Shown here piece by piece: positions 12,050 through 22,267 of a stretch of 64,000 nt of DNA (positions are counted from its first letter, which is position 1; the number at the start of each line of letters is the position of its first letter). Origin of the DNA: Lineus longissimus (taxonomy: Eukaryota; Nemertea; Pilidiophora; Heteronemertea; Lineidae); NCBI RefSeq assembly GCF_910592395.1, contig NC_088315.1, positions 10,296,501 through 10,360,500 of the forward strand, in the 5' to 3' direction. The position numbers were made by a program, and so were the translations under genes. The notes under the pieces were generated by a model. That model ran no database searches. It was not told the origin of the DNA and saw only the letters and a list, made by a program, of their open reading frames with translations.

Positions 12050-12245
12050 TATAAAGACCTGTTTCAGGGCGGATAATTCAGATTATACTGTTGATCAAAT
12101 TCAAACACCATTAACATCTTAATGGATCTCCCTTACAGATGTAGATTGTCTTTATAACTATATAAGACATCGGAGACGTTCACATTTCGTGCAAATCTAC
12201 CTTTCGACCTCTCTCGCACATTTCTTGAATTTTTTACGTTCACTG
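12050..12245 (+). promoter_or_regulatory. Two TATA boxes and a leader exon with splice donor
   Basis: TATAAAG at 12050 and CTATATAAG at 12158-12166 are both good TATA matches. From the second, a short leader would end at TTCACTG|GTAAGTAAG (donor at 12246). This repeats the TATA-then-CTG|GTAAGT layout at 11213-11260. Confidence 0.4.
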
Positions 12246-12485
12246 GTAAGTAAGTTTTTTTAATATCCTGAATATACACGCGGGAACACCGTCTTGTCGG
12301 TGTACGAGTCGAACCCATAAATTGCTTCCATTGTACATCGTCAGGAAGAGATTGGGATCTAAAACTTTCGTGTATAGAGTGCTAGTTTCTTCTCATCTTT
12401 CGGTATGATTATTCACACGAATTTATTCAACTCTATCAAATACTTTGTTATTCTAAAAAAATCCTTATTTCATGTTTGCAAGATT

Positions 12486-12696
12486 CGTCTTAAATTCTCG
12501 TGTGACTGGATGAGGTGACTATAGATTTGTAAGCACTGTTCTGAAAAAACTTGCTTCCACCATAAACCAGAAGAAACACATTAATCACACGTCTTAAATT
12601 CTCGTGTGACTGGGTGAGGTGACTACAGATTAGTAAGCACTGTTCTGAAACTAACTTGCTTCCAACCATAAACCAGAAGAAACACATTAATCCTAC
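12486..12696 (+). repeat. 104-bp tandem duplication
   Basis: Two adjacent units start with CGTCTTAAATTCTCGTGTGA at 12486 and 12590 and both end with AAACACATTAATC. They are about 95 percent identical by eye. A related shorter motif (AATTCTAGTGTGACTAGGTG) occurs near 11175. Confidence 0.85.
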
Positions 12697-13173
12697 GTTT
12701 TTCGTCTGGTTGGTTTTTCACCAGTATGATTATTTTTGTGATGATGATAATTTCACTAATGATATTCTCTCAAGTAAGAGTTGAATATTTTTTTTCCATT
12801 TTAGATTATAAATATGTATGTTTCAACCATAAGAGACTTGCTCTCGCCGACAATTGACATGACCCACTGTTCAACTCAATTCCATTCTTCCTATAGATAA
12901 GAAAACATTTGTGTGACTGTGTCTTGCTTCATGTCTTTCAGAAATCACCACTGTTGCGCATATAACTAACCATCCTAAGAGAAGATACAGTGGTTCTCTA
13001 TCTACAATTGCTAAATTAAAGGTATGTGTTTAATGTAGCCAGTGTTGTAACTTGATCGAATACAGAGACGTGTTGGAAAGAAGAAAAAAGAAAGATGTCA
13101 ATCTCTTAACATATTCCCACATTTTAAGTAATATCACATTAGTGTAATACTCTTCACTCTTTTTTTTTTCCAG

Positions 13174-13240
13174 TTAACCGTTTCATCATTGTTGCAATAT
13201 AAGAAAGAATAATCCCAGTACTATAATCTATTCATTGGTG
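13174..13240 (+). other. Putative non-coding leader exon
   Basis: The segment is bounded by a strong acceptor (poly-T then CCAG, ending 13173) and a strong donor (TTGGTG|GTAAGT at 13241). The next acceptor, TTTTTTTTACAG, ends at 13365 and precedes the first ORF of this block. Another donor-like site is at 13022. These signals suggest a spliced 5' leader, but there is no transcript evidence. Confidence 0.4.
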
Positions 13241-13379
13241 GTAAGTAAAAATTATTTTTGTTCACCCCTTCGAAACTCAGTACTCTGTTCTCGAGAGTAA
13301 TAATAATCTCAAGAAATGAAGTAATCGGGAATTAGTTTTTAAAAAAGTTTGTATTTTTTTTACAGGAAATGGCGAACGA

Positions 13380-14090
13380 ATGAATACTTTTGATGTAGAA
13401 GTGGGAAAGTTAGACAATTTGAAAGTCCACTTAGTGATTGTTTTTATGTCATGTACAAACCTGATCGAAGAAGATTACACCTTTGACCAATACGATTACG
13501 CCGAGTATTACACGAAGTCGAAAAAAGTTGATAGCGCTGGATATGTCTAGAGAGAGTTGTGTGATGTTACTTACAGAGTATCCAAGTTTATGAACATTCA
13601 TCTCTATGTTAAACATAACATTCATCTTTGGGTACAGGAGACCAATTTCAATCATTTATTAAAACAAATTACCTGGGAGATTCTAAAATTCGTTCACATT
13701 CATTCGAACAAAATACCACATTTTTCCTATCAAATTAATAATATTCAATCAAGTTTTTTGATTATAAGTGAAAAATTCAAATGTTTAAGGGATATCACAA
13801 AAATTGAGGGACAAATTAAACAATTCTTTTCCCCATGTCCAACTCTAAAAATATATGAACATCACCAAACTGGACCTGTTATTTCCATCGAAGACCCATC
13901 AAACTTTAAAACAAACCTTCTGAATAAGGGACAATTCTGGGGGTTAAAATTTAAACAAGGTCATATTAGGATTTTTAAAGACAAGGGAGTCCTTGTCACA
14001 AAATCAATCAAAGACTTAGAAAATATTGAACAAAAATTTATAAATTTCGTAGATTACTGTAATTTTAGTACTGAGTTAAAATGGCTTTGA
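13380..14090 (+). pseudogene. Unknown protein, 236 codons with one in-frame TAG
   Basis: The frame opens at ATG 13380, 15 nt after a strong splice acceptor; a five-codon frame starting at 13369 ends in TGA overlapping this ATG. After 56 codons a TAG (13548-13550) interrupts, and the same frame then stays open to 14090. The stop could be a mutation, a readthrough site or a misread base; alternatively an exon could begin at the acceptor-like TTACTTACAG just after it. The product is Lys/Asn/Phe-rich. Its C-terminus (GHIRIFKDKGVLVTKSIKDL) faintly recalls a TATA-binding-protein repeat, which I regard as a guess. The next frame overlaps its end. Confidence 0.4.
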
Positions 14091-14729
14091 TTCAGAAAAT
14101 AATTAACACCCTTTACAAGGAAAATCACATAAATAATGAAATCAAACGAGGGATTTTTCAAACTCTAAACCAAAAAAAAAGAGTTTAGAAAGTTTGATTG
14201 CAACAATAAACAAATTTGGAACGAATTTGCTGAAGTGGTCAGAGAGAAAATTCAATCATTTCAAATTGTATTAGTTTATTCCCCCATGAAAATTAGAACC
14301 GAGTGTGGGTTTCCTGTAGAGGGAACCATTACAATAGTAGTTAAGAATACAAATGATATAGAGATAAAAAAGGACGGTACAGACTTAGGTTTCCAAACCA
14401 ATGGAGGGGAGGGGGAAGAGGAAGTAGACTTCGACTTCTTAGGTGAGGGGTCTGCAGACTCTGAGTCTGAAGACGAGTCGGGTGTGTCAGATGTTGTGGG
14501 TTTGGGGAAGAGAAGCGCAACCAGCGCGGAGGGGGAGGCAGGGGGTCAACCGGAAAAGAAGAAAAGACTGACCGAGTGTAATTTATCTGAGTCCAGCAGC
14601 GATGATAATGGTCCGTGTGAAAACGAAAATGGGGGATGTGACCCGACAAGACGCATCTCGAGAGTCACTAAACCCCAACTGGGAAAAAATCCCCTACAAT
14701 CACCCGAGTTGATAGCGCACATGGGATAA
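14081..14729 (+). CDS. Unknown acidic protein with basic NLS, frameshifted at an A-run
   Basis: ATG 14081 overlaps the end of the previous frame. The first frame stops at a TAG about 100 nt on, just after a run of nine A residues near 14172-14180. The other frame continues from that A-run to 14729. The C-terminal part holds an acidic Ser/Glu/Asp region (EGEEEVDFDFLGEG, DSESEDESG), then EKKKR, a likely nuclear localisation signal. The overall look is of a nuclear regulatory or early viral-type protein; no family is recognised. A one-base change in a homopolymer may be a sequencing error, a real mutation or slippage. Confidence 0.45.
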
Positions 14730-14764
14730 ATTCAGTGGCCACATTTTTCGACGAACGGGACAGA

Positions 14765-15448
14765 ATGTCCAAACTAAATGAAAATCAAAATCTCTCCCAT
14801 GAAGAGAGAATGTTTCAAAAGAAACACTTGGAAAAGTGTCGATGTCATGGGGGAAAAGACAAAGAAACTATGATCAACGATTATCAAAAGATTTGTTCGG
14901 TAAAAACAATTCAGTTTGAAACAAGAGAAAAAACCGTTGGTTTATTAGCAAGAGAATCAAATATACGTCAAAACTGGATAAAAGGGGCCGAGAGTCTTGT
15001 GACTCAGTTACAAAAATTAACACACGCGATGGGGAAATTCGAAACGAAACAAACCTGCGATTCGTTAATAAAACCATTTTTCGATAAAGAAATAGCGCAC
15101 GGAGAATGCAAACGGTGCACTCTCCATTGCTTGCCTTTGTTTGCAAGCAACATTAAAATGCCAGTAGGACGTCCGGTAAATCAAAAAAAAAAAAAAATCG
15201 GATTAAATAGAGATACTGGTATGAAACCGCAAAGTAGAATTCCCTATTCAACTAGAAAAAAAATAGAAATATATGATCCAAGGGCACATGCTGATAACAT
15301 GCGAAATAAAGAAAAATGGAACGTTCCCGGCGAGGCCCTGACAAAAACTATTTTTCAAAAGAAGAGAATGACTTCGTTAAAAAACAATTCGAAGGGGTTA
15401 ACAGGAAAAATTTTAAAAAATGTGCAAGGCTTGGTTAATTCATTGTAA
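14765..15448 (+). CDS. Unknown basic Cys-containing protein
   Basis: The open frame runs upstream without an ATG to about 14670; the first Met is at 14765 (MSKLNENQNLSHEERMFQKK). It encodes about 227 residues: a charged N-terminus with CRCHGGK, a central HGECKRCTLHC cluster, a GRPVNQKKKK patch resembling an AT-hook, and a Lys-rich tail. It may bind nucleic acid, but this is inference from composition. It overlaps the end of the preceding frame, so the two could also be one protein split by a frameshift. Confidence 0.45.
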   Translation: MSKLNENQNLSHEERMFQKKHLEKCRCHGGKDKETMINDYQKICSVKTIQFETREKTVGLLARESNIRQNWIKGAESLVTQLQKLTHAMGKFETKQTCDSLIKPFFDKEIAHGECKRCTLHCLPLFASNIKMPVGRPVNQKKKKIGLNRDTGMKPQSRIPYSTRKKIEIYDPRAHADNMRNKEKWNVPGEALTKTIFQKKRMTSLKNNSKGLTGKILKNVQGLVNSL

Positions 15449-15641
15449 AAACTTTTTGATAGGTGTCTGGGGTTTTTTTTTTGTTGAATTGGTTAGAAGG
15501 CGTGGTAGATAGAAATTGGTTTCCTGTACCCACTTCGTTGGTTTTTCTCAAGTTTTCAAGTGATGTATAATGTTTACAAAACATCTTTTGCCTCGGTAAT
15601 AAGAAGATGAATTTATTCTCCTTTCTAATAGGAATTGAAAT

Positions 15642-16240
15642 ATGGAAACGGCTGCGAAGAGGATAGTATCTTTGTGCGAAGAAAGAGATACACTTCAAAA
15701 CGAATCCGATATAGGACGTCATAAAATTAAATTGGCACGAAAAGACATGGACGCTTGTTCTCGACGTTGCGAATTTTTTGAGGCCGCACTTGATCAAGCT
15801 GAAGGTGAAAAAAAAAGGAGGGGAGTGGGGGTATTATTAGAATAGATGGTGCATGTAAAGCGGAGAATAAGCTAGAAATTAGCTTTAAAAAAGAAAGTTT
15901 TGCGTACACCCCCTCGTACAGTTCGAGGGGGATGGTTGGAATCTACGTGGGGTATATGCAGGACATTGAACCCCAAACGATGCGTCGGGTGGGCACTGGG
16001 TTAAGTTTTTTTCTTGGTGAAGGTGTTGTTGGTAATTTTTTCCCCGATATGGGGGAATTACGATATTACGACAAGGTTATCGTAAGTCCCCGTCAATTCA
16101 GGGGGGAAGACCACGATATATCAATATCCGTTTACAATTTAGAAGATGAGAAGATTACTTTTTTTCCGGGTCAGAAATTGGGGGACATACACATCTACAC
16201 GATTCCGCAAGAAGTGGTCATGATTAATATCGCGCCATAA
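15642..16240 (+). pseudogene. Divergent dUTPase-fold protein, frameshifted
   Basis: ATG 15642 opens a 67-codon frame rich in charged residues (possible coiled coil), which loses register at a run of A then G near 15808-15824. The second frame, continuous from there to 16240, has the order of elements expected in a trimeric dUTPase fold: AYTPSYSSRGMVGIYV near its start, RRVGTGLSF, then PRQFRGEDHDISISVYN and FFPGQKLGDIHIY, which align in position with the family's V-x-TGL, DYRG-x-V and GD-R-I-A-Q-L elements. Key catalytic motifs are altered, so enzymatic activity is doubtful. dUTPase-like proteins occur in many DNA viruses and in hosts. Confidence 0.5.
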
Positions 16241-16583
16241 AAAAAGTTTGGTTGTTATTACCGAGGCTAAAGTTGGTTTGCTTTCTACAACATTTAGTTT
16301 AGAAAGGAGATTCGTTGTATATCTTAGCTAATCTAGTTGAAAAAGGACCTGTGATGCGTTCACAAGTAATTGTGTGTATAATGTTTTAGTTTAGAACCGA
16401 GTTGAAATAGACTTATAATTCTGTTTACTTTCAATGAAGAAAAGAGAAGAATTAGTTTAAGTGAAAATAGGTATCATACGGTGATTAAATTCACTAGTTC
16501 TGCGAAAAGTAAGGATATTTTTTCTTAAGTCACGATGTAAAATTGATAGAAATGAAATAAATAATAAGTGAGGACGAGACCTC

Positions 16584-16930
16584 CATTCGCGTAATGTGTT
16601 TGACACATCTTTTTGATATAATTAAAGTGTGCCAATCAGCATTGCGTCTGTGTGGAAGGTTTTGTAAACAACGATTACATTTGCACGTGGAAGGAGCCAG
16701 GGTATAAAACCAAGAAGAAAAGAGGATGAGGATACAACCCCCATTTGCGTAAAAGCGTTTGACATATCTTTTTGAAATAATTAAAGTGTGGCAAACATCG
16801 TTGCGTCTGTGGAAGGTTTTGTAATTTGCGTAAAAGTGTTTGACATAATTTTTTGAAATAATTAAAGTGTGCCAAACATCATTGCGTCTGTGGAAGGTTT
16901 TGTAAACAACCGTTACATCTGCACATGGAA
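16584..16930 (+). repeat. Three diverged direct repeats of about 80-100 bp
   Basis: Units at about 16584-16690, 16743-16822 and 16823-16930 share TTTGACA, TTTTTGAAATAATTAAAGTG, GCGTCTGTGGAAGGTTTTGT and, in the first and third, AAACAACNGTTACAT. Units two and three are directly adjacent (period about 80). The segment between 16241 and 17087 otherwise shows no gene. Confidence 0.8.
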
Positions 16931-17087
16931 GGAGTCGGGGTACTCAACGTTGAAAAGGGAGATACCAATCCATAAAGAAGGTTTGATCCGAAAAAAGGAG
17001 TGACTTGGATAATGTAGAGATTTGACTTATCTTAGATTGAAAGAATAGATCCCATCCATGTGATTTGCTTTCTCACGTTTCCCTTTC

Positions 17088-17602
17088 TCACGTTTCCGCT
17101 TTCTCACGTTTTCGTTCAGTCCTGGTGTATGTGGTTTGACGTAAGTTAGTCCGTGGCAGAAATTTGGTTTCTCTCGTTTTGGTTCCCAGAAGTTTGTCTT
17201 TTGAAGTTGTCACCCTTTTCCTTGCTAACATAGCGTTGGATAGGACATTCCTATTCCTTCTAAACACCCTTTGCGTTAATAATACTTTGCTCGCGATGAT
17301 TTCTTCAGTAGTTGGCATGATGTGTGTAAAATCTCCTGCAAGAAAAGAAATTAATATGAAATACGTAGTGATATTTCTACTCGTTTGATAACGAATTTTC
17401 AAAGAATATTCAAACGGTACTGTATTAAGTTTGATCTTAGCTTAATAATGGCGAGAGGAGTGTGTTTTCGGTCAGTGAGAGAGACCTTTTTTATTCAAGT
17501 ATGAATTGAATGGTAATGATCTTACCTTTAGATCCCGAGAGCGTGTGGTTGGTTTTGAAGTTTTCCTTCGATAAATTCATGTTTTTTACCTGCTTCTTAA
17601 TC
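17088..17602 (-). CDS. Putative spliced gene for a 100-aa basic protein
   Basis: On the minus strand an exon 17602-17526 is bounded by acceptor (poly-T, TTCAG) and donor (AAAG|GTAAGATC), and a terminal exon 17335-17088 follows an acceptor TTTTCTTGCAG. Joining them keeps one frame from ATG 17580 (MNLSKENFKTNH) to the stop at 17088, about 100 residues. The protein is strongly basic (RRNRN, ARKRVTT, RTERKREK). An upstream donor (ATTAAGG|GTAAGTAG, exon end 17793) could supply a 5' UTR exon. No family is recognised. Two matching splice phases with good signals are the main support. Confidence 0.5.
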
Positions 17603-17799
17603 CTGAAAAAAAAAAGAAGTTTAATTTAGATCACGAGAAGTTTCAGGGCTAAAACACAAACTGAAGTTAGATTTTTACGAGTTTCATTCTTCTAACTTGG
17701 TAACAGTCAACATTAAAGATCGTTTTAACCCCATTCACAGTTGAACACGTTAATATAAACTAATTCGCTAGAATAAAATATGTTCTACTTACCCTTAAT

Positions 17800-18590
17800 A
17801 ATTTTTTCATCCGTAGACAAAGGGTTGGAACGTAAGGCAATGCAATCTACGTTCGATCCGCGTGCTGGGTCCACCTGGTGTATGCGCAAGTTTGTGGAGG
17901 CATCACACCCGTTACCAGACTTCTGAATGCTTTTCTAATTGGGTTATAGGATGGTGATTGGTCAGAATTTGTTCATAATTTTACCTCACGCACTTGACGA
18001 TCCCCTTATTGTCGTGGCTCCGATGAGATAAAACTTAGAAAAAACATCCTATTCTTCCCATTTTTACGGTAAATTGAATACTGAGTAGTTTTTGGAAAAT
18101 CCTTCCCGGGGATTTCTTTGTCATAATAATGGGTGAATGAGGGTGGAATGTTTTTATTGCGTGACAGGGTCTCCATCGGGGCGCCAGTTAATGTTAAAAA
18201 GGGTTTGAAACCTTGGCAACATAATAGGAAATGGCGTGGGGTAAAGATGTTATTGTTCACCTATTGATGACTGGGAATTGTAGGGACAACATTCAGACTT
18301 TAGAATCGTGAAAATGACATAAGACCGAATTGTTCGAGAGTGGGGTATACGTGAAAACAAGTTTTATAGATTATGCAAGAAATTTTATATTTAGCAATTC
18401 TCAGCTCATAAAAAAGCCTAGGAATTGAAAACGTATGCGTTCTAGGTTGTCTATCCTAGTTAAGTACATTGTCTAGGTCTTTAGGGGATAAAGATATTTA
18501 GGGGGACGCACGGGGTAAAAAAGTACGCGATCTAGAAATAATCTAGATCTAAAAAGTGTAGTGTCTAGGGTTAAAAGGGCTTAAGACCTA
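17800..18590. other. No gene seen; CTAG-rich tail
   Basis: No supported frame. From about 18417 to 18600 the tetramer CTAG recurs about nine times (CCTAGG, TCTAGG, TCTAGA and similar), far above the chance expectation of roughly one per 256 bp. The cluster ends at the inverted repeat at 18592-18641. Confidence 0.5.
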
Positions 18591-18591
18591 G

Positions 18592-18641
18592 AAATGCACT
18601 TACAAGGCCTAGTATATATTACTGGCCTTGTAAGTGCATTT
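18592..18641. repeat. 18-bp perfect inverted repeat at the Gypsy truncation point
   Basis: AAATGCACTTACAAGGCC at 18592-18609 is mirrored exactly at 18624-18641, with an AT-rich 14-nt loop. Recognisable gag sequence starts about 15-20 nt after the right arm, so the hairpin marks the break at which the 5' part of the retrotransposon was lost. Confidence 0.85.
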
Positions 18642-18654
18642 ATATATACTACTC

Positions 18655-19587
18655 CAGCATATGGCTGCATTGGCCATTAGGTCTGAGTCGTCTACCCCAA
18701 GTGCTAACTGGGTGGGTGAGACGAGAAAGGGTCAAGGTCACGAAATACCAAGGTTTGAAAAACACCAGAAAAAGACTGACAGTCGCAGAAGTAGGACCTC
18801 TACTGGTGCAAAGACCGGTTCTTGCTATCGGTGTGGGCGAGAAGGACATTATGGGCGTCATACTACGTGCCCAGCCAGGGGCAAAACGTGTCCAAAGTGT
18901 TCTGGCATAGATCATTTTGCTGTTGTTTGCAAGTCAAAGAAAAAGAACACTCATAATGTCAATTTGTTAGATCAAGCTGAAGGTTGGCAAGGTGATGATG
19001 ACTATGCACTTTTAATCAGAGATGGCGCCACCAGCACCACTAATAGACTGCCAATTGAGATTGGTGGGGTAAGACTAGAGATGTTGGTAGACTCTGGTGC
19101 TACATGTAATGTTGTAGATGAGGATACCTGGAAAGCTTTGAAGTGGAGAAAAATTGACTGTAAATCAGAAATTACGCCACCAGGACAGAAACTGTACACT
19201 TATGCTTCAGAAAAACCGTTGTCCGTCAAAGGTCAGTTCATGTGTGACACTGAAGTTGGCAATCACACAGTACCGAGTGATTTCATCGTTGTTAAGGGAA
19301 AAGGTATACCGTTGTTAGGAAAGGACACTGCAATGAAACTTGGTGTACTCAAGATTGGTGTTGATGCAGAAATTTTGGCTGATGTGAGCGCTGTCACGGA
19401 CAGTACACGACTTGATAAAGCCAAATTCTTGATCGAACGTTATCATTTGTTTTGTGGAGTTGGTAAACCTAAGTCCTAACAGGTGGAGTTGCACATCAAC
19501 CCGGATGTGGCACCTGTAGCCCAACCTCTGAGACGGACACCATTTAACTTGCACAGTAAAGTTCAAGAGAAAATCCAGAAGTATTAA
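18655..19587 (+). pseudogene. Gypsy gag (zinc knuckles) and aspartic protease
   Basis: The frame contains a CCHC knuckle (CYRCGREGHYGRHTTC) and a second one (CPKCSGIDHFAVVC), the nucleocapsid part of gag. The aspartic protease follows, with active-site motif LVDSGATCNVV and a later LLGKDTAMKLG. A TAA at 19477-19479 interrupts, after which the same frame continues (VELHINPDVAPVAQPLRRTPF) into the start of RT and breaks off at about 19587. The capsid part of gag is missing. Confidence 0.85.
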
Positions 19588-20397
19588 GGTAGCAGGAAGG
19601 GTTGGGCGTTTGTGGTTTCTGAGTCTGAGGGGGTTGGTGTCTGTTGACTGTGCTTTAAGAGAGACTAGGCATGGCACCAGTCTCTCTTAAAGCACAGTCA
19701 ACAGGCATTTGGTCTCAGTATTTGGGTAAGTACAGAATCAAGCCAGCTCAGAGAGCAATGGTTGAACGATGCTGTGGACAAGTCCAAGGATACTGCATCA
19801 GTCACGACCAACTTCTCATCAGAAAGCGTCACCACCAGCATATTCAATGTTCCGTTCCAACCTGTACCAGTCCAATGCACGCCTGGTATGGTCAGCAGTG
19901 GTCAGCTTAGCGCGATATGGAATATTCTTCCGAAACTCAAGCGAGGGAAGTCTGCTCATTAGCATATCTCGCGCACTGCTCCTTCTGGTCAAACATCGTA
20001 GTGAAATCGTAATGGAAAACGTCTGGCTTTACGCCAGACTAATAAGTGAAGAACTAATAGGTAAAGAATTTTTACTTGCGCGAGACTGCTGTGATAAAAT
20101 TATCATTGCAGAGACTCCGGTGACGTACACATATATTTTTTACAATCAAAAATGCCCTCAAAAGAAGACATGGAATGATTATTTTATTGATATTTCCTAC
20201 TATATACCTTACAATTATCACTTTATACAAATAGATCGGCGTTAGGTCGCATGCTTTTCTTTCCTGGTGACACTATAAAGCAAAATAGTTGCAACCCCGT
20301 AAATGCGCTATAAGTCCAATAATAAGTGACGGTGACCCGTTATAAATGTTTCGCCAGCTTCGATTTTTTGCCGCTACGCGGCGCTTTGGGCCCTTGC
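19588..20397. mobile_element. Insertion of about 810 bp inside the Gypsy pol gene
   Basis: The RT reading frame stops abruptly after KIQKY near 19587 and resumes at about 20398 (ELDIIEPAVG), so about 810 bp are extra. Near its left end is a perfect 26-bp inverted repeat (19641-19666 and 19679-19704, 12-nt loop). The right end is CG-rich (GCCGCTACGCGGCGC). A frame through its middle has no known homology. The element type is not recognised. Confidence 0.6.
19641..19704. repeat. 26-bp perfect inverted repeat, 12-nt loop
   Basis: The arm beginning CTGTTGACTGTGCTTTAAGA is exactly reverse-complemented after the loop AGGCATGGCACC. It lies within the insertion that interrupts the Gypsy pol gene. 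Confidence 0.85.
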
Positions 20398-21099
20398 GTC
20401 AAGGAGTTGGACATTATAGAACCAGCAGTTGGTCCGACACCTTGGCTTAACCCTGTTGTCGTGGTACCCAAGGCAAATGGTGAGATTAGGATGTGTCTTG
20501 ACATGAGAAGAGCAAATGAAGCAATACTGCGTCCCCGTCATCCGATTCCAACAGTTGATGAACTCTTGCAGACCACGAATGGATCGAAGGTTTTCAGTAA
20601 GCTTGACCTGAAATGGGGCTACCATCAATTGGAGCTGTCGCCTTCATCAGGCAGTATTACAAATTTTGTGACTCACTGTGGTCTCTATCGCTATAAGAGG
20701 CTGATTTTTGGTGTATCTTCGGCCAGTGAGCAGTATCAGCATGCTATACAAACCGCGCTAGCAGGTCTTGAAGGTGTTGAAAATATCTCAGACGATATTA
20801 TATTACATGCTGAGGATCAGGAGACGCATGATAAGAGACTGATTGCTGTTCTAGAGAGATTGTAAGCATTGGGACTCACGCTGAATCCTGGTAAATGTCA
20901 GTTCAACATGGATCGTCTGGTATTCATGGGAATACTACTGTCGGAGAAGGGCATAGGCCCAACTGAGGAGCGTGTCAGAGCTATACGTGAGGCTAGGGAG
21001 CCAGAAAATGCCTCAGAGGTGCGCAGCTTTCTAGGCCTAGCCGGCTTCAGCTCTCGGTTTATTCCACACTTCGCAACATTAGCTGATCCGCTGCGATAG
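20398..21099 (+). pseudogene. Gypsy reverse transcriptase
   Basis: Motifs in order: TPWLNPVVVVPKANGEIRMC, then KVFSKLDLKWGYHQ (motif A with catalytic Asp), FGVSSASEQYQ, and NISDDIILHA, where the usual YxDD is altered to ISDD. A TAA at 20863-20865 interrupts the frame, which then continues (LNPGKCQFNMDRLVFMG, SFLGLAGFSSRFIP) to a TAG at 21097-21099. The altered motif and the stops make it inactive. Confidence 0.9.
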
Positions 21100-21149
21100 T
21101 TAACTCGGAAAGACGTACCATTCAATTTGGCCCTGAGCAGAAGACTGCT

Positions 21150-21614
21150 TTTAAAACACTGAAGGAGAGTCTCGCGAAGGCAGGAACTTTGGCTTATTAT
21201 GACAAGGACGCGCCAACCAAAGTCGTTGCAGATGCAGGCCCAGTAGGCATTGGTGCTGTCCTGGTCCAAGAGCAAAATTGCGGACTAGTGCCAGTCTGTT
21301 ATGTGAGTCGCAGCCTGACTGATTGTGAGAGACGTTACTCACAAACTGAGAAAGAGGCCCTGTCATTTGTGTGGGCATGTGAGCGTCTTCATAGTTACAT
21401 ATATGGTCGATCTTTTGAACTCCTGACAGATCATAAGCCGTTTGAAGCCATATATGGGCCTAGATCCAAACCATGTGCACGTGTAGAGCGGTGGGTTTTG
21501 CGATTACAACCCTATGATTACAAAGTCGTGTACATTCCCGGACATTCTAACATTGCAGATCCGTTGTCCCGGTGTGACAGCGGCTATAGTCCCCCTGGAG
21601 TCATAGTCCGGTAG
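21150..21614 (+). pseudogene. Gypsy RNase H domain
   Basis: Shifted in frame from the RT, it shows KVVADAGPVGIGAVLVQ (RNase H Asp), SRSLTDCERRYSQTEKEALS (Glu) and LLTDHKPFEAIYGPRSKP (Asp), then VVYIPGHSNIADPLSRC, the usual linker to integrase. Confidence 0.9.
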
Positions 21615-21829
21615 CATTGTATTTGATCAATTAAGCAGCATGATCTATTGTACCGCTAACCCTAACCAAAGCATTTAGCAATGCGGGCTATTGTTACACG
21701 GACTATCAGCCCTAGGACTACTATCCCTTGCACACCGGCTTCTTAGTGCTAAGTGTCAAGTGGAGCACAACCACGGCGCTGAGGAATATATACGCTTTGT
21801 TGTTGTGAACGCAACACCTCGAGGCAAGT

Positions 21830-22044
21830 AGAAGAAGCTTCGGCAGAGGACGAGGAACGCAAAACTGTACAACAGGCAATTAGCACAGGAAAATTCGAGA
21901 AGACACTTGCCCTAGCTCAAGAGGGACATTTGGGAATCGTTGGCACTAAACAGAATTTGAGGACCAAAGTTTGGTGGCCAGGAGTCAACAAAGCAGCGCA
22001 GAGATACTGTAAAGCATGTCATCGTTGCCAGACCTGACCCACCT
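21830..22044 (+). pseudogene. Gypsy integrase zinc-binding N-terminus
   Basis: The frame reads EEGHLGIV-like AQEGHLGIVGTKQNL, VWWPGVNKAAQRYC and CKACHRCQT, an HHCC zinc-binding domain. It is broken by the Harbinger terminus at 22045; the catalytic core continues at 26731. Confidence 0.8.
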
Positions 22045-22267
22045 GGGGCCGGTTACACAAAAGTTATGGTGATAAAAGTATGTTAGTTTATCTTTTTATG
22101 TTAAAGTCCCTAACTTAGCGTTAGCTAACATAACGCTAAAATTGAGTTTCACAAATCAATGTTAGGCCCAATGTTAACTAACGCTACTTTTAAGTAAATC
22201 AATGTTAGTTGCTAGGGACATTTCCCATAATGCATTTGGTCCTCATATTGAAAGCAAGACATGCAAG

